From Ottelia alismoides (taxonomy: Eukaryota > Streptophyta > Magnoliopsida > Alismatales > Hydrocharitaceae), in contig JAZKJV010010547.1 of NCBI GenBank assembly GCA_037367405.1, positions 248,001 to 312,000 on the forward strand: 64,000 nt of DNA. The letters run 5' to 3'. A program made the position numbers and the translations under genes. This document shows positions 47,421 to 59,400 of the stretch, in pieces. The notes beneath the pieces were generated by a model. That model was given only the letters and a program-made list of their open reading frames with translations. It was not told the origin of the DNA and ran no database searches. Position 1 is the first letter of the stretch. The number at the start of each line of letters is the position of its first letter.

Positions 47421-48127
47421 AGGAACATATTGAGATACATGAAGAATGGAAGAAAATGGATAACATGACAACAGGCTTCATGTGAGTGCATATGGAAGAT
47501 ACCTTAATAAGGGTTTTCAAAATTCAAGAAAAAAAAGCTTGTGTACGTCAAATATGAGTACTTAGCTCCCTTTCCACAAGTACAATTCCCTCAAGACGAA
47601 GGAAGCAAAAATTATAACTTACCGGTCACATGAGTGAATTGATCATCGTAGCAATTCAACAATTTTGGATGCTCTCAGACTCACTTTTCATCTATTGTTG
47701 TACATATTTACTCGTAAAATCAAGTTAGGTCTTTATCGAAACTTCTGCCAAATCAAACAGGTTTCTGCAGTAAGAGTAATCTGAGTACTGGTTAGAATAA
47801 ACAAGAACAATGTGCAAACAATTTCTAGATCAATCGAAATAAAAGCATGGGTACACATACTTGCTTGCGAGAAGGATGCCCACCAAACATCTATGTAAGC
47901 ACTGTCAAAGTACCACGCTACAAGAATATCGCCGCAGAACAACATGGTTACACAAGACGTCAAATACATGATATCCTGAATCAGGACCTTTCTTTATCTA
48001 ATATTTATTTAATATTTATTTCTTCTTCATTTCTAAAGATGATTTTTTTTGCAGAAAATGGTGACAGTTATGCTACAGTAATTGGCAATGTCAACTGATT
48101 TTTGTGGCACTACAGCTCTCTCATCTA
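47421..48127. other. Non-coding; may include the 3' UTR of the Sec14-like gene
   Basis: No conserved frame is seen. It lies directly downstream (minus strand) of the Sec14-like stop codon. Confidence 0.35.
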
Positions 48128-48571
48128 TCATCTTTTCCCATTTACCTCTTCAGGTGCGACGCGATTTCCATTGTCGTCTTCCTCCGTATCACTGCCGGAC
48201 TTATTGTTCGAAGTTCCATGAGTAGAATCCTTCAATGACCCATCTGAATCTAAGATTGAGTCCCCTAGATGAGGAGCCAAAATATTAGTCTCTCGATCTC
48301 CTTCGTTGAGATCAGTTGCATTCCTTGCTCGAGGCTCTGTCAATGCTGAATCCTCTCGTTTTGTCCATAACAAGGGCATCCTTTTGTCGTCTTCTCTCAT
48401 TTTCTCAGCGTATGCATCGATATTGAACCCTGCTGGATTTTTGCCACCGAATGCGCATTCAAGTTTATCGATATCGAAGATATCTTGCATTAACTTTGTG
48501 GATACAGTGTCGTCTGAGTAAACAAACTTCACTTTGGCACAGGTTTTTGGATCTAGGAAAGGTTTCGTTAG
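48128..48571 (-). CDS. Sec14-like (CRAL-TRIO) lipid-transfer protein, last exon
   Basis: An open minus-strand exon of about 147 codons after an acceptor TTAATGCAG|CTAACG at 48,571/48,572. It encodes the C-terminal end of the CRAL-TRIO lipid-binding lobe: KPFLDPKTCAKVKFVYSDD, then LMQDIFDIDKLECAFGGKNPAGFNIDAYAEKMREDDKRM. It closes with an acidic, Ser/Asn-rich tail and TGA. Proteins of this family move phosphatidylinositol and phosphatidylcholine between membranes in the cytosol. The reading frame is unbroken and conserved positions are kept. The upstream exons are not visible in the next kilobase, which holds a hAT element, so they are either beyond transposon-filled intron sequence or lost. 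Whether this is a live gene or an orphan exon is undecided. Confidence 0.72.
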   Translation of the reverse strand, partial: LTKPFLDPKTCAKVKFVYSDDTVSTKLMQDIFDIDKLECAFGGKNPAGFNIDAYAEKMREDDKRMPLLWTKREDSALTEPRARNATDLNEGDRETNILAPHLGDSILDSDGSLKDSTHGTSNNKSGSDTEEDDNGNRVAPEEVNGKR

Positions 48572-48827
48572 CTGCATTAACCAATGATCCATTGTTACAA
48601 GTCAATTGAACCAAGATGCACTTAACAACAAAAATGACAATAATAGCTTATATTTACACACATTTTACATCCTAAAGAATGCCCATTTGTGTGCAATCTT
48701 CCGATATCAGCCTAAGTTCAAGAATCTGTGCATATACAATGATATGCGCACCTGACAAGGATATCTCTCAAAAGAAACTGTCTTAATTGTTAAATACTGA
48801 CAGAAAAATCATGTGGTATCGTGTAAC

Positions 48828-49583
48828 CACTGTTGTAAAAGTCGGCCGACTAGGCCGACTAGTCGGCCCGACTAGTCGAGTCGGGGGGGTATCCGACTCG
48901 ACTAGGCCAAATCGGCCTATAGTCGGGTCGACCCGACTAGTCGCCCGAGTAATCGGCCTAGTCGGCCGACTTTTGCATAGAAGTTTTAAACTCTTCGTAT
49001 ATTGTTTTTGTATAATTTTTTATATACTTTTAATTGTTTGTGTTGTTATTAATTAGTCATTATTACTATAAATTCAAATATATATGAAGTGGTTTTATAC
49101 TTAAAATAATACAAAAATATACCTCCTTTTGCCTTAACATCCTTGTGGACACATGAAAGTACGGTACTTTCTAACAAACATTTAGCATCCATGACTACAA
49201 CAGATGTGTATATGAATTCTTTTACATTATCAAATTATGTCAATAACTACAATATAATTATTACATCTTTTTATTTATCTTTTGTGATTTGTCAATTAGC
49301 TTGGTGATTCCTAATTACAATGATTATGATTAGTAACATGTGAGTTTGTTGATTAGTAACTTGTGAATTTGGTTAGCTTTGTGTTTGTATGTATTAAAAT
49401 TGTTAAATTTGTGTATATATATGAGAGTGTATGTATTAAAAATCGATTTATATATTTAAAATAATTAAAAAAAATCAAAACCGACTAATGCCCGACTAAA
49501 TCCGATTACTCTCCCGACTGCCGATTAATCCTTAGTCAGTGACCCCGCCGACCGAGTACCGACTACCGCTTTCTGCAACCTTG
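48828..49583. mobile_element. hAT-type non-autonomous element
   Basis: 756 bp with a perfect 8-bp target duplication CGTGTAAC (48,820-48,827 and 49,584-49,591), the hAT standard. Ends: CACTGTTGTAAAAGTCGG, and CAAGGTTGCAGAAAGCGG from the right (12 of 18 match). Both subterminal regions are packed with CGACTAGTCGG / GTCGGCCGAC-type palindromic units on either side of an AT-rich middle. No transposase. Confidence 0.85.
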
Positions 49584-49904
49584 CGTGTAACAAATGTTCT
49601 AAATTCCCGGTGTTGAGGAGGGATGCCGTAGATGCGGCGGAGAGACAAAAGAGATTGATCTTTTTTCCAATATCCTGGATCTGTTGAAACTTGGCGCAAT
49701 GCAAATATCCCGGGTGTCCAGTGGTGCGATAGGATGGCGTTTTGGGCCACAATTGGCAGAGATTGGTCAGGCTCAGAGGAAGGGAGGATGAAGACTTGTG
49801 CATTAATCTGCATAGTGATTAACTAACAATGCTGTTATCTTTAAGGGTAGGAGGTTTTATTGTGAGAATGTACTTGGGCAAACCAACGCCCTTAATGAAA
49901 CTTG
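49584..49904. other. Host sequence with an unassigned minus-strand frame
   Basis: 49,584-49,813 is open on the minus strand (…FILPSSEPDQSLPIV…) with coding-like composition but no family I recognise. The hAT insertion interrupts it, so before that event it may have continued toward the Sec14-like exon. Confidence 0.35.
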
Positions 49905-52900
49905 GCGGGTGTAATTACCCTTTTATTGATTTTTTAATATCTTTTTTTGATAGACCTCTATGGAGGTTCATCCCACATTTTCTAAAAAAACAATGGACCT
50001 CTAGCATGAGCCTTGGTGAAAATATCAGCTATCTGATCTCCAATAGAAACATGGAATTTTGATATGAGACCTTTCCGGATCATGTCTCTAGTATAATCGC
50101 AATCCACCTCTATATGCTTGGTCTGTTCATGAAATGCGAGATTGTTGGCAATAAATAGAGTGCTTGATTGTCATATAAAAGCTGCACATGAAGAGAAACC
50201 TCAACAGCAAGGTCAATCAACACAAATCTAACCCACATCATCTATGTGCTTCCCTGTGCCATGGCCCTCTACTCAGATTCTGCACTAGAACCAGCAACCA
50301 TTGTTTGCTTCTTGCTTTTCCATGATACGAGAGAGCTCCCAACGAAAATAGCAAAGCCAGAAGTAGACTTCCTATCTATAGGGTAACCTGCATAATCTGC
50401 ATCTGCACAAGCTGTCACCTCAAGAGATGTACTTCTACTGAATATAAGACCAGAATCAAGTGAAGTCTTCAAATATCTCAAGATCATATAGACTACATCC
50501 ATATGAACCTTCCTGGGTTGCTCCGTAAATTGGCTAACCTTGCTTACAGCAAAAGATATATCTGATCTGGTAATGGTAGCATATAAGAGTTTCCCAACAA
50601 GCTCTCTATATCTCCTATCTACCTCCTCAGTGTCATCATCTTATAGTCGCATACTCGGATATATAGGGGTAGTAGCAGGCCTGCACCATGTCATACATGT
50701 CTCTAAAAGAAGATCCGTCGCAAACTTCCTCTGGGTCATCACAAGACCACACTGGTTCCTGGCGAACTCTATTACAAGGAAGTATCGAAGATGCCAGGAT
50801 CCTTAGTCACAAACTGCTGACCTAGGAACTCCTTGGTAGGCTGAATGTCATGCTCATCTTTCCCTGTGACAATAATATCATCAACATAGACAAGAATAAC
50901 AACATTACTTCTATGTATCCTCTGAACAAAAAGTGAGTGACCCGCAGTAGACCGCACACACCCCTGTTGCTCCATCAGCTCTGATATCTTCTACCGAGGT
51001 CTCGGACTCTGCTTCAGGCTGTAAATTGCCCTATGGAGTCTACATACCTTCTAAGACTCCCCCTTAGTAACAAACCCTGGTGACTACTGCATATATACCT
51101 CCTCCGGTTCATCACCGTATAGAAATGCATTCTTCACATCAAGTTGGTAAAGAGACCAGTCCTGTAAAACAACAACTGATAGAAGAATGCTAAGTATCGA
51201 GTGTCTGGCCACTGGAGAGAAGTTATCCTGATAGTCTACCCCATAAGTTTGGGTGAACCCGCATGCCACAAGCCTTGCCTTGTAGCGATCCACACTGCCA
51301 TCTGCTTGTTGCTTCACGTAAAGATCCATTTGCATCCTACAACAGAGACATTTAGAGGAGCAGTAAGAATGCTCCAGGTACCACGCGGCTACAAAGCGCC
51401 CATCTCCTCCTCCATGGCAAGTCGCCACATACAATCGTGTATGGCCTCCTAATATGTTCGTAGGATAGTAACAACAGAGAGCTCCACAACAAACCTCCTA
51501 TACTCCTCTGAAAGATGGTCCGATGAAACATGCGCGCTAGAGGATAAGTAGCACATTGGCGACGTGGCTTCCTCAAGGAAATAGGTACATCCAGGTCATC
51601 AACCTCTCTATTCGTTGGTATCAACTCATCCTGTGCAGTATCCTGTGAAACATTCAAATCTCCAATGCCATTAGTAGAAACAATGTGCTCAATATACCTG
51701 AGGCGTGTTGGATGATGGGGAAGGCACATGAGCAGAGGGGCGAGTAGAATACCTACGAATGTAAAACCGTGGTACGAACTACATCAGGGTAGGTGGAGGG
51801 GAGATGGTGGAGGTGGTGATGATTGAGACTCAACATGGGATGTAGATGGTGGAGATAACGGAAGTTGAAAAACAATAGCATCCTCCCCAGAATTAGTGTT
51901 AGACAACCTATCACTTGTAGGAGAAAAATACGTAATAGACTCAAAAAATATGACATTAGCACTAACATAATATTTTCTTCCTACATGATCAAAAAATATG
52001 TACCCTTTCTAGGTACGAGAATAACCAACAAAGACACATTTGACAACTCTGGGTAAGAGCTTGTCATAACCAGGAGTGAAATTATTGACAAAAGCCACAA
52101 ACCCAAAAACCCTAGGAGTAAGGGAGAATAGGTCCTTCTCGGGAAACACAATCAAGAAGGGAACCTTTTCTCCAAGAATAGTGGACGATATACGGTTCAC
52201 CAAGTAGCAAGTAGTGAGAACAGCATCACCTCATAACGAATGAGGAGCTCGACTCTGAATCAAATTAGTCCTCGTGACATCGAGAAGATGATGGTGTTTG
52301 CGTTTAACAACACCATTCTGCTGTGAAGTATAAGCACAAGAGGTCTGATGAACAATACCAAGAGATTGTAAAAAATTAGATAGATGTAAGGTGGAAAACT
52401 CTAAGGCATTATCAGTACGAATAAATTCCACATTAGCAGAAAAGATATTCTTAACTTCAATAAAAAAGATTTAATGATAGCATCCGCTGCATACTTATGT
52501 TTCAACAAGAACACCTAAGACACTCTAGAAAAGTCATCCATAACAACCATATAAAAATGGTGTCCCTGGTGATTGGGAACACGACTAGGACCCCAAATAT
52601 CAAAATGAAACAATTCAAATGACTGGCCACTATGACGACTCTAACGAAACGGAAAAGAAGAACGATGGTGCTTCCCAAGCTGTCATGCTTCACAGTCCAA
52701 GGTAGTACGAGTAGAAATCTGAGGTAGAACATGACACAACTTCTATATAGGAAGGTGTCCAAAGCGAAAATGCCACATGAAAGGAGAAATGGATCCTGAA
52801 GGAATAATAACAACGCTAACACATGGTGGTTGGGACAAGCTTGTATAACCCTCTCTGCTCACAACCACATCCAATCACTCTACCCGTGAGTATGTCCTGA

Positions 52901-53415
52901 AACACAAGAGAAGAGGGATCAAATATGGCACAACAATATAAATCTTTTGTAATTTGACTATTAGACAAAAGATGCATATGAAAGGCTGGAGCATATAAAA
53001 CATTCTGTAGATGCATAGAAGGAGCTAGAACAATCTCCTCCTAACCAACAATGGGTAGATGAAGCAATCACCATGGATCTACCAGGCGAGATAGACCTGT
53101 AAGAACTGAATTGTGCCCGATCATCACACATATGATGTGATGCTCCAGAGTCCATAATCCAATCAGTCAAATCTGAACTGCTACGATTGGTAAGCGCATA
53201 AGCAATACCTGATGAACTAGACGAAGCTTTGGCAGTAGCTGCTACATTAGAAGAACCTGCAACTGAAGCGGTAGGAGTGGTCATCATCTCTCGTAGTATG
53301 GAAACAATATCATCAAAGCGCTCATCATGAGCAGGGAGAGATGTAGGCTCGATCTGCTCAACAACACGGGCAGACGTAGGATATCCATGTTTCACCCATG
53401 TAGTTGACGGTGTGC
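49905..53415 (-). pseudogene. copia-1 Gag-Pol remnant
   Basis: Broken copia polyprotein gene. From the 5' side: the tail of the gag zinc knuckle (KHGYP, ~53,395); protease motif WIMDSGASHH (~53,135-53,165); integrase HHCC region and core ending in SCAYTSQQNG (~52,290-52,360); RT with [11 protein letters not shown] and QLDVKNAFL (~51,130-51,290) and the YVDD active site (~50,880-50,892); RNase H with DADYAGYP and SWKSKKQTMVAGSSAESE (~50,270-50,410), ending near 49,905. At least eight frames are needed to follow it, so it has many stops and indels. Gag upstream of the knuckle is missing: the leader joins almost directly to it. Confidence 0.85.
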
Positions 53416-53449
53416 GCTTTAGGGCTTAGCACACGCTTAGGGCTCTACG

Positions 53450-53760
53450 GTGCCCGCTGAAGCACGCAGGCACGCAAGGCACGCAAGGTCTAGCGCTCAC
53501 TCGCGCAGCGTGAGGATGAGCGCGCAGTCGCGCACGTGGATGAGCGCGCAGTCGCACGCGAAGGTGAGCACTAGGCGCAGGCGGAGGCGCTGGTACACGC
53601 GCACAGGCGCAGGTGAAGGCGCACGTGCACGCGCACAGATGGAGGCGCATAGGCGCTCGCGCGAGTATGCGCACAGGCAAAGGCGTTGGCGGAGGCGCGG
53701 CTGAGGCGCAGGCGGGTCGGAGGCGCCGGCGATGAGAGAGAGGTACGCGGGTGGGGTGGG
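53450..53760 (-). repeat. GC-rich degenerate minisatellite in the copia-1 leader
   Basis: Imperfect GGCGCAGG / GCACGC-type units between the primer site and the gag remnant. The corresponding leader of copia-2 (55,980-56,300) is also GC-rich and repetitive but with different units (CGTGCCTTGCC). The open frames here are compositional. Confidence 0.6.
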
Positions 53761-53799
53761 GTAGGGTTAGGGTTTCGAGAACTCCGGTCTAGGACCGTC

Positions 53800-53811
53800 G
53801 CTCTGATACCA
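53800..53811 (-). other. copia-1 primer binding site
   Basis: TGGTATCAGAGC on the minus strand, complementary to the 3' end of initiator tRNA-Met, directly after the LTR. Confidence 0.9.
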
Positions 53812-53959
53812 TGTTGGGAAAAATGAACGAGTTGTTTATTCCATCAGCCCTAGGATATCTTTTATAGGAGAGTAGCCTATGGGTAAATTACATAAAACAT
53901 ACAGCTGAAAATAAAAATAACAGAGAGATACAAAGGAAAATAATATATATGTTAACAAA
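53812..53959 (-). repeat. copia-1 5' LTR
   Basis: 148 bp, TGTTAACATAT...TTCCCAACA on the minus strand. It shares ACCCATAGGCTACTCTCCTA and the GGAATAAACAA...TTCCCAACA end with the copia-2 LTR. Confidence 0.8.
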
Positions 53960-55805
53960 ACTGGCATCGAAGCATCGATTCTGTCAAGATTATCAAGCAA
54001 GATGACAACGCACAATCTGAAAATTAAGAAGTTCATAAGGAGGAATAGATTCAGTTTATGATAGATCAAGATGCATGTCGTATTGAAGAAATAGGGCATT
54101 TGAGCAACGTTGGACCATGAGCGGGCATGCTTGGCGGAAGAGAGTATTGCGGAGGTTGTTGATGAGTATTCTACGACCAGTCTGTGGTTGACTCGAAAGT
54201 CTGTACATGACGAAGCCTTTGACCAGCAAGTTGTTGAAGCAATGTCTATTATCTCTCCCCATGCAGGGAAGTACATCTCTTAAGGAATATCTAGACCACT
54301 CAAAAATAGTGTTGATGGATACAAGAAATGCAGAGGTTAAGTTGAATATGAGGATACTGCTTTGATTTTGTTGGTTTCTCTTCCGCTATCATATGAAAAA
54401 TTTTGTTCAATCATTTATTGTGGGAAGAAATCAAAACTCTAGAGAAAATTCGCACGAGTATGCATACGCGTGAACGTTAGCATATGGCTACCTTGAAGCA
54501 AGACTCTGATGTTGCATGTTTGGTTATTACTAATGAATAAATCATGCCAGTTCTGGCTATGGAAATAAGGGAAAGCAGAAGTCCAAGTTAAAGAATCACA
54601 ATTCTGAGGACATCTGCACTTATGCAAGGAACTTGGACATTAGAAGAAAGACTACTCAAAGAAGAAAGGGAAAGCCATGGTTGCCAAAATGGCTCAAGCG
54701 CAAATTCTGAAGATGATTTAGTTCTCTCTGTCGCAGACCAAAAGATGACGGGTAACACATGAATTCTTGATTCAGGCTACTCTTATCATATGACTCTTAA
54801 TGAAGATTGGTTCTACACTTATGGGAAGATAGATGGTTGAAACGTCATCATGGGAAATGATGCAATGTACAAGATTGTAGGGATCAGCTCTATGAAGATC
54901 AAGATGCATGATGGAATCGTGAGGACAATAATAGAAGTACGCCATGTTCATGATCTAAGAAAGAACCGATATCGCTTGGAGTCTTCAACTCTAAAGGATA
55001 TAGGTACAATGTTGAAGGTGGAGTTATACATGTTGCCAAAGCTGGGGTAGCTGTTATCAAGGGCAACAAGCAGAAAACCCTATGTATCATACACGTGGCT
55101 ACACTTACAGGTCATGTTGCAGTAACGTCACAATCTGTGAAATTAAAGTCAGAGTTGCGACATATACGACTAGGACACATGAGTCGGATGGGGATGAATA
55201 TCGTCAATCAGAAGGGTCTCATAGGGGATCTCAAGAGATCCAAGCTGGAGTTTTGTGGGCATTTTATTTCCAAGAAGCAACAAAGAAAGCAATTCAGTAA
55301 TGCTACTCATAGGATGAACGAGATGCTCGACTACATCCATGCTGATTATTAAGGCCCTTCACGGATCCCATCTTTGGGGCGTGTTAATTATGTTTTGTCT
55401 AGTATTGACGATTACTCCAAGATGGTTTGGGTGTACATGATAAATCACACAATCAAGGCATTTCAAATCTTCAAGCAATGAAAAATCATGTTAGAGAACC
55501 ATACTTCTAAGAAGGTGAAGCGTCTACTTACAGATAATGGGTTGGGGTTCTTTTCTTCAGAGTTCAATGAATTCTGCAAGGAGGATGTTGTGAAACACCA
55601 CACCGTCAGAGATATGGCACAACATAATGACGTTGCAGAACGAATGAATAGTATGCTTCTGGAAAGAGCAAGGTCCATGCTCTTTAATGCTGGACTTGGT
55701 AGAGCATTCTGGATTAAAGCTATGAATACAACTTGCTACTTGATGAATCAGAGTCCCGTATCTCCGATTGACTGTAAAACACCCATGGATGTATGGTATG
55801 GTAAT
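53960..55805 (+). pseudogene. Remnant of a different Ty1/copia element (Tork-like), gag to integrase
   Basis: Plus-strand copia coding sequence trapped between two other copia 5' LTRs. Visible in order: gag fragment LKEYLDHSKIVLMDTRN (~54,275-54,330); protease ILDSGYSYHMT (~54,760); a MGNDAMYKI stretch (54,850); the pre-integrase GHMSRMGMNIV (~55,180); integrase with HADY*GPSRIPSLG (~55,340) and the second half HHTVRDMAQHNDVAERMN (55,595-55,650) to VWYGNC, where the copia-2 LTR cuts in at 55,806. Multiple stops and frameshifts. RT and RNase H are absent from the window. Confidence 0.75.
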
Positions 55806-55964
55806 TGTAGAGATATGTTTCTTTACAATAATTATTTCATGTTTCCGTATTATTTCCTAATTCTCTGTACTTATGAATGTCTTATGTATTTTATCCATAG
55901 GCTACTCTCCTATATAAGAGAACCTCGAGTTCACGGAATAAACAATCTTTCTATTTTCCCAACA
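55806..55964 (+). repeat. copia-2 5' LTR
   Basis: 159 bp, TGTAGAGATATG...TTCCCAACA, with a TATATAAGAG box near 55,913. It is related to but clearly diverged from the copia-1 LTR. Confidence 0.8.
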
Positions 55965-55976
55965 TGGTATCAGAGC
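55965..55976 (+). other. copia-2 primer binding site
   Basis: TGGTATCAGAGC, initiator tRNA-Met type, directly after the LTR. Confidence 0.9.
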
Positions 55977-56483
55977 GGTGGTCCTAAACCGGAGCTCCTG
56001 CACTGAAACCCTTACCTTAACCCCCACCGCAAGCCCCTTCTCCCCGTGTCACCCCTCCTCCCTACGCCGCGCCTCCTTGTACCGTGCCTCGCCTTGCCGT
56101 GCCTTGCCGCGCCTTCCCGCGTTGCACCTCGCCCCTTGCAACACCTCACCGCATCGCACCTCCCCATGTTGTGCCCCGCATCGCGCCTCCCTGTGTAGCA
56201 TCCCATGTTGTACCTCGCCTAGGTTTCCATGCCTCGGCGTCCGTGCTGTGCCCAGGGTCGTGCTTCGACTTCCGTGCCACCTAGGCCCTCCCTCGCCGAG
56301 GCCTTTGCCACCTTGGTTCCTGTGCGTGACGTCAAGACTTATCTAGGCCTCGTCGTTACCTAGGGTCTTGCCGAACCTCCTTTATGGGTTTGGTCGCTTG
56401 AGTCTACACATGCAACCAAACCTGTGAATGTCAGTGTAGACAAAAGTCTATTCAATCTACAACCCTAGTCTTCTATTATCACT

Positions 56484-59400
56484 ATGTCAGAAAGCAAGGC
56501 TGATATTCCCTCCATAGGCGCCTTCAGAGGTCATGCGCCCATTGTGAAGATGGATGGGTCAAACTATGAACTGTGAGCTATGTGGTTCATGAGTATGATG
56601 AAGTCTATCGGTAAAAAACATTCTTACTGAGGAAGAGCCTATTGAGAAGACTGGGGTTAATGCCTCATGGGAGGCGGATGATGCATACACCAAGGTTTGG
56701 CTATCAGGAACGTTAGCAATTGAGATTGCTAATGATATTCTCCATCAGCCCACTGCAAAAGCAACGTGGTATATTCTTTCTGCTACCTACTCACAGGAAA
56801 AGAATGAGATAAAGATCTACAACTCCAGCATGACATCTTCACAATCAAGTAGAATGGATGGCCTCTCCACTCGTTATATACATCTTTGCGTGGAATCTTC
56901 GAGAAGCTCTATAGCTTCATGCCTCTCACATCTACCCCTGAGTAGCAGAAGACCTACAGGAATGCCACCATGGTTGGTGTTCCTGACAGTGCTAGATCCT
57001 GAATATGAGGCGTCCCGTTCCCAGATTCTGGTCGACACCATTATTCCACCTATGGAGGAAGCCTTTCGTAGGCTTAGTCGGATCACTGTTCCATCGTCTA
57101 TTGCAGCTCCGACATCTTTGGTGATGGCAGCCTCCCGAGGTCGATGAGGCTCTTCTCAGTTTCGTGGACGAGGACCTCGCGACAGAGGAGGTCGAGTTCG
57201 TCAGCCATGTAAATTTTGCCATCATCCTGGACATACAGAGGATAGATGCTACTCCAAGCATGGCTTCCATGCCTTTGTTCGAGTAGCTGAGCAAATTGAG
57301 CCTCCGACTGCATCTTCTCTGGATCAACGTTTCGAGGATATGGTAGCACGATTGAGGGGCATTATACCGCCTTCCGGTTCTGTGTCATCTCCATCAGCCC
57401 CTGAGAGTCATTCAGATGCAGCTGCTTCAGCCTCCTCCAATACCTCAGGTAGTACTTATGCACTCACTAGCAGTGATAGATCTGATGCTATAGAATGGAT
57501 TATGGACTCCGGTGCCATACATCATTTGTGTGGCGACAAGGGTCAACTTACAGCATATAGACAGGTTCCTCCATGAGGAATTGTGATCATTGCAGACGAG
57601 ATTCATTCCCAAATACTGGACATGGGGAGATTAGTTTGACATCCTCTATGCATCTACAGATTGTGTTACATGGACATAACTTCTCTATGAATTTATATCC
57701 ATTAGATAGATTATAAAAGATTTACATTGTCGTGTCATTTTTTACCCATCTTCTCTTGTTTTTCAAGACATCCTTATGTGTAAGGTGATTGGGTGTGACC
57801 GTGACCAGAGCGGTCTGTATCGCCTAGTTCGAACAACCTATGTTGGAATCTCCTCTCTCTCTCTCTGATGGATCTGTCTCACCATTTACGTGGCACATGC
57901 GCTTTGGTCATCTTCACTCCATAAACTATGTCATGTTCTGCCTCAGATCTCGCCTCATGCGTCCTTCCAATGTGAGGCATGTCAATTGAGAAACCATCAC
58001 CACTCTACCTTTCCCAATCATCAGAGTCGCATAAGTAGCTCCATTTTCAAGTTGTTTCATATAGATATTTGGGGTCCAAGTCGTGTTCCTGATCACCAAG
58101 GCACATATTTTATCTAGTTGTTGTTGATGATTTCTCTTGTCTATCTTGGGTCTTTTTGTTAAAGAATAAATCTGAAGCTGGAGATGTTATTGAAAATTTA
58201 TTGACCGAAATACAAAATGTCTTTTCTAACTCAGTCAAAATTTTGTTAGAACTGATAATACATTGGAATTTTGTACTCATTATCTCTCCAGTTATTTTTC
58301 AACCAAGGGAATTATTCATCAAACATCATGTGCCTATACTTCACAACAAAATGGTATTGCGGAAAGGAAGCATCGCAATTTGCTTAATGTTACAAGGACA
58401 CTTCTCATTCAGAGTCATGCTCCTCATTCCTTCTGCAGTACTGTTGTTCTAACGACATGTTATCTTATTAATCGCATGCCCTCGTCAGTCTTAGGTGAGA
58501 AAGTTCCTTTTTCTCTTGCCTTTTCTGAGAAGGAATTGTTCTCCCTCACTCTTCGTGTGTTTGTCTCAATCGCATTCGTCCACCAAGTGTCTTCGGGTAT
58601 TGACAAGCTCTCTCCTAGAGTTGTCAAGTGTGTCTTTGTTAGGTACTCCAGGACGTAGAAAGGATACAAGTGTTATGATCCATTGCGTAGGAAGTATTAC
58701 GTTAGTGCTGATGTTACCTTTTTTGAGTCCATGATGTACTTTTCTCCTACAGGTGATCGGTTGATGTCTTCTCATACATTTGATAATATATACATGCCAC
58801 CGCCACCATCTAAGCCACCAACACCTACTTCACCGCCACCATTACCTCTTCCTATGCCACCTCAACCTACTATAACGGTCCCCTTTCCACCTTTGCCTCA
58901 CCATTATACCCGTCGGCCTGCTTCTGCTCATGGTCAATGCTTATCATCTAGCACTTATGAGGTATGTTCTAATAATACAGTTTATAATGATGGGTCTAAT
59001 GGTTTACCTACGTAGGATTTTTTACAAGAGACAGATGTATAGGTTGCAGATTTGGACCTGCCTATTGTATTTTGGAAGCCGAAGCGTAGATATTTTGGAA
59101 GCCGAAGCGTAGATTTGGACCTGCCTATTGTATTTTGAAATCATAAGATTCCACTACTGGGTTTGTTGTATATGTTGAAGATTCACTTGTCTCATGGAGG
59201 AGCAAGAAGCAAACTGTTGTAGCCAGATCTAGTGCTAAGTCTGAATATATGGCTATGGCCTAAGTTAGTACAGGATTGATGTGGGTTCGAGCTGTCATTA
59301 CATATTTTTGTATAGAAGTTCACATTCATATGGCACTTGAATGTGGCAATCACGCTGCTATATTTATTGCAAATAATCTAGCTTTTCATGAGCGTACCAA

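Larger units (their letters stand above)
49905..53959 (-). mobile_element. Ty1/copia element 'copia-1', 3' LTR missing
   Basis: On the minus strand: 5' LTR 53,959-53,812, initiator-Met-tRNA primer site 53,811-53,800, GC-rich leader, then protease, integrase, RT and RNase H in copia order to ~49,905. No second LTR is seen after RNase H. It is the same family as copia-2 at 55,806-59,563 on the other strand. Confidence 0.85.

Noticed and set aside
53426..53704. Cys/Ala- and Arg-rich frames on both strands
   Set aside because: Sit in the degenerate minisatellite of the copia-1 leader and are compositional.
53812..55964. copia-1 and copia-2 LTRs read as the two ends of one foldback element
   Set aside because: Each is followed by its own primer site and pol in opposite directions, so both are 5' LTRs of separate elements.
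55978..56346. Ser/Pro/Arg/Cys-rich frame after the copia-2 primer site
   Set aside because: GC-rich repeated leader. True gag begins at 56,484.
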